Assembly (NCBI GenBank): GCA_036169595.1
Contig: CM069766.1
Location: forward strand, 2,283,501-2,347,500
Direction of reading: 5' to 3'
Source of the DNA: Dictyostelium firmibasis
Lineage: Eukaryota > Evosea > Eumycetozoa > Dictyosteliales > Dictyosteliaceae
Length of the DNA: 64,000 bases
The notes under the pieces are model-generated. The model did no database searches and was not told the origin of the DNA. It saw only the letters and a program-made list of their open reading frames with translations. This document shows, piece after piece, positions 55,592 through 64,000 of this stretch (position 1 is the stretch's first letter; each line of letters opens with the position of its first letter). Both the position numbers and the translations under genes were made by a program.

Positions 55592-57337
55592 TGATAGCTT
55601 AAACTTACATTCCATTTACACACAAATGTGGTTTGCTGATTTTTTTTTTTTTTATTGATTTGAAAATTTTTAATATTATATATATTTTAATTAAAAATAA
55701 ATTAAATTATTGAGATGATTTTAAAAATTTAAAAATTAAAAATAAAAAATATAAAAATTTAATTAAAAAAAACTAATAATTTTTTATTATGATTTAATTA
55801 TTATAATGATTAAAAACAAAAAAAAATTAAAAAAAATTTCACCACAGGATTTTTCATTTTAATATGGAGTGAAATAGGTACATCGATTCATAATCTAGTG
55901 ATAATACCATTGGTACAAACTAAGAATTTATTTAAATATAATCTTGAAAAGTGAGATTAACAATCACCGAATTTGAGATAATTTTATTTTTCTTTTCTTT
56001 TTTATTTTGATTTTACTTATAATTTTTATAAAATCAATAACACATCCCCAATAATCAACACACCCTAAACCCACAACATCCTTCTACCCACCATTACCAA
56101 ATGTGTTTTTTGTTTCCTTTTCTTTTTTTTATTTTCTTTTTTTTTTTTCAATTTTATTATATATATATATTCTAGTGTGCTTTTTGTGATGTGGTTGTAC
56201 TAACACTATCAAAAACACTAATCAAGCACTACCACCACACTCACTCCCTTCGCACACATTTGTGGTTGATTTATAAAATTTTACTACTTTTTTAAAAAAA
56301 AATTTATTTGTTATTAATAATAATAAAAATATTAATAATAATAATATTAATAATAATAATAAAAGTACTATTAATAAAAAAAAAAAAAAAAATTATTTTT
56401 GATTTATTATTTTTAATAATAATTTACAAATAAAAAAAATTATAAATATATATTTAAATTATTTTGTAATTGACACATTTAAATCTTTATTTAATATAAT
56501 CAAACACACTCTCACACATTTTCACCCCACACACTAAAATATTATACTAATTATAAACACATATTATTATTAGTATTACTATTAAAAAAAAATTATTTTA
56601 AGATATATAAACAAAAAAAAAAAAAATAAAATAAAATAAAATAAAATAAAAAAAAAGAAAAAACAAACAACAATAATTATAACAACAACAACAATATTAA
56701 TATTTTAATTACATATCTACTCTACATCCTTTTTTTTACTCTCTTTACTACAAATAATTAATATATAATAAATTTAAAATTTTATAAACATATATTATTA
56801 TTTTAAATAAAATTTTTTTTATTTTTAATTTTTTTTTTTTTTTTGATAAATTATAATTTTTTTGTCTATTTTTTATTTTTTATTTTTTTTTTTGTTCAAA
56901 TATATAATTTCCACAAATCCAAAAATATATAATTTAATTACGCAAATTTAAGATAGAAATACATATATATACATTTTACTATTTATTTTAAAAAAAACAA
57001 AATAACACTATTTCTCATTATTAGTATATAAATTAAAAAAAAATAATTATTAAAAAAAATTATAAAAAAAAAAAAATTTCACTATAAATAATATAAATAA
57101 TAATTATTATTTTTTTTTTGAAAAAAAAAAAAAAACTTAAAAAATATATAAAAAAACAAAATAATATTATTTTCTCCTTTTTTTTAAAAAAAAAAAATTA
57201 TTACCCCCTTAATAAAAAAACAATAAATAATAATTATTATATTCACCACCTATTTTCCAAAAAAATAAAATAAAATAAAATATAATAAAAAAATAAATAA
57301 AAAAAAAAAAACCAATTAGTAAATATATTAAAAAATA
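55038..57337. other. Large intergenic region, 2.3 kb
   Basis: A/T homopolymers, a (GT)n tract at 55304-55316, normal-complexity patches at 55320-55500 and 55850-55970, and a C-rich patch at 56040-56100 and 56205-56270. Probably a long promoter for the 57338 gene. I found no reading frame or RNA boxes. Confidence 0.5.
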
Positions 57338-58168
57338 ATGGTAGGACCAACAGATATTGTAATTCAATCAGAGAATAATAAATCATTATTATTTACAAAT
57401 TTAATTAGTAGTAAAATTAATTCATCATGTTCAATAATGTCAACGACAATAGATAGTAGTGAAGTAACATTGGCGTCTTCACAAACCAAGTCAACTAATC
57501 AAATAAATAGTATTACATTATCAACTAGTATTGATACAAATAATAACAATAGTAATGAAATTAGTTGTAACAACAGTAGTAATATTAATAGCTTATCAAA
57601 TAGCTTAGATAGTTTATATTCACCAGAGATATTATCAAAACTTTCGTTATCATCTTCATCACCACCATTTTCAGCTACATCACCAAACTCAACAGCTTTT
57701 ATAAATTTTAGTACTACAACAATGGCCGACTTTAATGTATATTATCCACCACCATTAAATATTGCTGGTGACGACGACTTTTACAGTAATTCAAATAGTA
57801 GTAGTGGTTCAATTGGTGGTAATAGTTTCTTATCAAACAAAAGAAAATCACCTTATTTATATAAGAGTGAAAAGAATCCTTCAAGATGTTTATCTTGTAA
57901 TAGAGTAATTTTAAAATATATTGTTGGCGTTTCAAATAATAGTGGTAAAATCTATCCAAAATCAACTGGTTATAAATGTAACCAATGCAATACAGCAATT
58001 TGTGAAAAATGTGCTTCTGAAAATAATGATAATAATATAAATAATGATAATATACCACCAACAAATAACGATAGTATTAATAAATCAACAACCACCTTTG
58101 TTTCAACATGTAAAAATTGTATGAAAAAAGGAAATAAAAAAACAACCAGTATCATTGTTAAATATTAG
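57338..58168 (+). CDS. Ser/Asn-rich protein with C-terminal Cys-rich (zinc) domain
   Basis: Single exon, 276 residues. The first 180 residues are Ser/Thr/Asn-rich and probably disordered. Residues 185-265 hold paired cysteines: RCLSCNRVIL, YKCNQCNTAICEKCAS and STCKNCMKKG, that is C-x2-C, C-x2-C, C-x2-C and C-x2-C, the pattern of a double zinc-binding module of RING, FYVE or zinc-ribbon type. A conserved GKIYPKSTGYKC sits between the pairs. The long upstream region suggests developmental regulation. I recognise no named family; zinc binding is inference. Confidence 0.72.
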   Translation: MVGPTDIVIQSENNKSLLFTNLISSKINSSCSIMSTTIDSSEVTLASSQTKSTNQINSITLSTSIDTNNNNSNEISCNNSSNINSLSNSLDSLYSPEILSKLSLSSSSPPFSATSPNSTAFINFSTTTMADFNVYYPPPLNIAGDDDFYSNSNSSSGSIGGNSFLSNKRKSPYLYKSEKNPSRCLSCNRVILKYIVGVSNNSGKIYPKSTGYKCNQCNTAICEKCASENNDNNINNDNIPPTNNDSINKSTTTFVSTCKNCMKKGNKKTTSIIVKY

Positions 58169-58804
58169 TCTATATTTAATAATAATTCTATATAATAAAA
58201 AATAGTTGCGAAATAATAAAAAATTAAAGATAAAAATATAACTAAATATATTCTTATTCATCCAAAAATTATTTACATTTTTTTTTTTAAAATTTTTTAA
58301 ATTTTTTTTTTTTTATATTTTTTTTTATACAGTAAAAAATAAGAATAAGTTCTAAACCAATTAAATTAAAAAAAAAAAAAAAAAAAAAAAGTTTGGAGGG
58401 ATTGATAATTAAATCGAAATTTAAAATTTTTAATCTCTAACGACTAAATTTTTTTATTATTTTTTATTTTTTATTTTATTTTATTTTTTTTAAGGCTGTT
58501 TTTGGGCGAATAAAAAATAATAATAAATATAAAATATTTATATATAATAGAGGATTTTCCTAATGGAATTCAATTAATCAGACATATAAAAAAAATGAGT
58601 TTAAACTTTTTGAATTTTTTTCAATTTAACGGCTAAAAAAAAAAAAAAAAAAAAAAAGTGGAATAAAAAAATGTGTAAAAACTTTTGGGAAAAAAAAAAA
58701 AAAAAAGAACAAAAGAAAAACTGTTTAATCCTTTTTAGTGTTTAATACATAAACATTATTTTAGAAGAAAAAATATATTTATATATATATATATAAAAGA
58801 AAAG

Positions 58805-58850
<46 letters not shown>

Positions 58851-59474
58851 AAAATAAAAAAATTAAAAAGAAAAAAAAAATAAAAATAAAAAAAAATAAA
58901 AAAAACCAACTCGCCACATAAAAATTTCAATTTTGAAAAAAAAAAAATTTAAAAAAAAAATTTAAATTTTTTTTTTTTTTTTTCCTCATAAAAATTTTTG
59001 TTTGTTATTGAACTAAAAAAAAAAATAAAAAATAAAAAAGTTTTTTTTAAATTAAACTACGCGCGATCTATCTCCCACACTTTTCATTAAACATTTAATT
59101 GTTAATCCAAGAGAAAGAACAAACTAAAGTTAATTTCATTTCTTAATAAATTTTGTTTTTATATTTCAATTTATTTATATATTCTTTTTTTTTTCTTTCT
59201 TTTTTTTTTTTTTTTGTAAATTTATTCATTCATTTATATTTTAATCATTCAAACAACAAATAATAATATTATATATGTACTAAAAAATAAAATAAAAAAA
59301 ACCAAACAACAGAAAAATAAAATAGTAAAAAAAAACAAACACAATCAAATTTTAGTAATTTCATTCGATTTGTTTGTTTTTCATTTTTAAAAATTTTTTT
59401 TTTAATTGTAAAAAAAAAAGTTCCCACTTCCATCAATTTATTTTTTAAAAAAAAAAAAATAAAAACCAAAAGCA
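58169..59474. other. Intergenic upstream of SNF2 gene
   Basis: A/T homopolymers, a TA-repeat at 58773-58795 and a GCGCG-containing spot near 59060. Nothing gene-like was found. Confidence 0.5.

Positions 59475-64000
<4,526 letters not shown>

Noticed and set aside
56070-56076. Plus-strand CCCACAA as a DUSE
   Set aside because: The region 55-65 bases downstream is a T/C homopolymer with no RNA-like sequence.

Overview
The window reads as nuclear DNA of a social amoeba, almost certainly Dictyostelium discoideum or a very close relative. Intergenic DNA is extremely A+T-rich with long A and T runs. Introns are short, AT-only and bounded by GTAAGT/GTATGT and TTTAG. Poly-asparagine (AAT) and poly-glutamine (CAA) tracts occur inside proteins, FNIP repeats are present, and small-RNA genes carry the CCCATAA upstream element (DUSE). 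No tRNA, intact transposon or CRISPR array was seen. Species assignment is inference; the gene models below were spliced by hand from reading frames and splice sites.

Layout. 0-9 kb: 3' part of a large coiled-coil gene, an FNIP-repeat gene, alpha-SNAP and the AP-5 mu subunit. 9-13 kb: a small two-TM protein, then a tandem pair of paralogous membrane proteins. 13-22.5 kb: RAD54B-type DNA translocase, an N-myristoylated Asn/Gln-rich protein, proteasome activator PA28-gamma and a small coiled-coil protein. 22.8-31 kb: an OB-fold protein, a membrane-anchored F-box protein, a metallophosphoesterase and a RING/TRAF/MATH protein. 31-43 kb: a two-TM protein with a cysteine-bearing ectodomain, a derlin, an ERF4/CHIC-like protein, STT3, MOCS2A, a poly-Asn membrane protein and a U3 snoRNA gene. 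43-52 kb: MOCS1 (MoaA-MoaC), a GATA factor, an oxysterol-binding protein and a PhyH-like dioxygenase. 52-53.5 kb: a duplicated small-RNA gene flanking a palindrome. 53.8-64 kb: a bacterial-type anhydro-MurNAc kinase, a Cys-rich protein and the 5' part of a BRG1/SNF2-type remodeller.

Functional themes. Vesicle traffic and ER function (alpha-SNAP, AP-5, derlin, STT3, OSBP), DNA and chromatin (RAD54B, SNF2, OB-fold protein), protein turnover (PA28-gamma, F-box, TRAF/RING) and molybdenum cofactor synthesis (MOCS2A and MOCS1 about 2.2 kb apart) recur, but genes are independent transcription units on both strands and not operons. The least expected content is non-coding: a U3 (D2) gene with its DUSE, and two 160-bp near-identical minus-strand units (52.1 and 53.3 kb), each preceded at matched spacing by a DUSE and with an H/ACA-like layout, around an 83-bp-arm inverted repeat. 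Three intergenic stretches hold decayed coding sequence (ankyrin-like, FNIP-like and unidentified).
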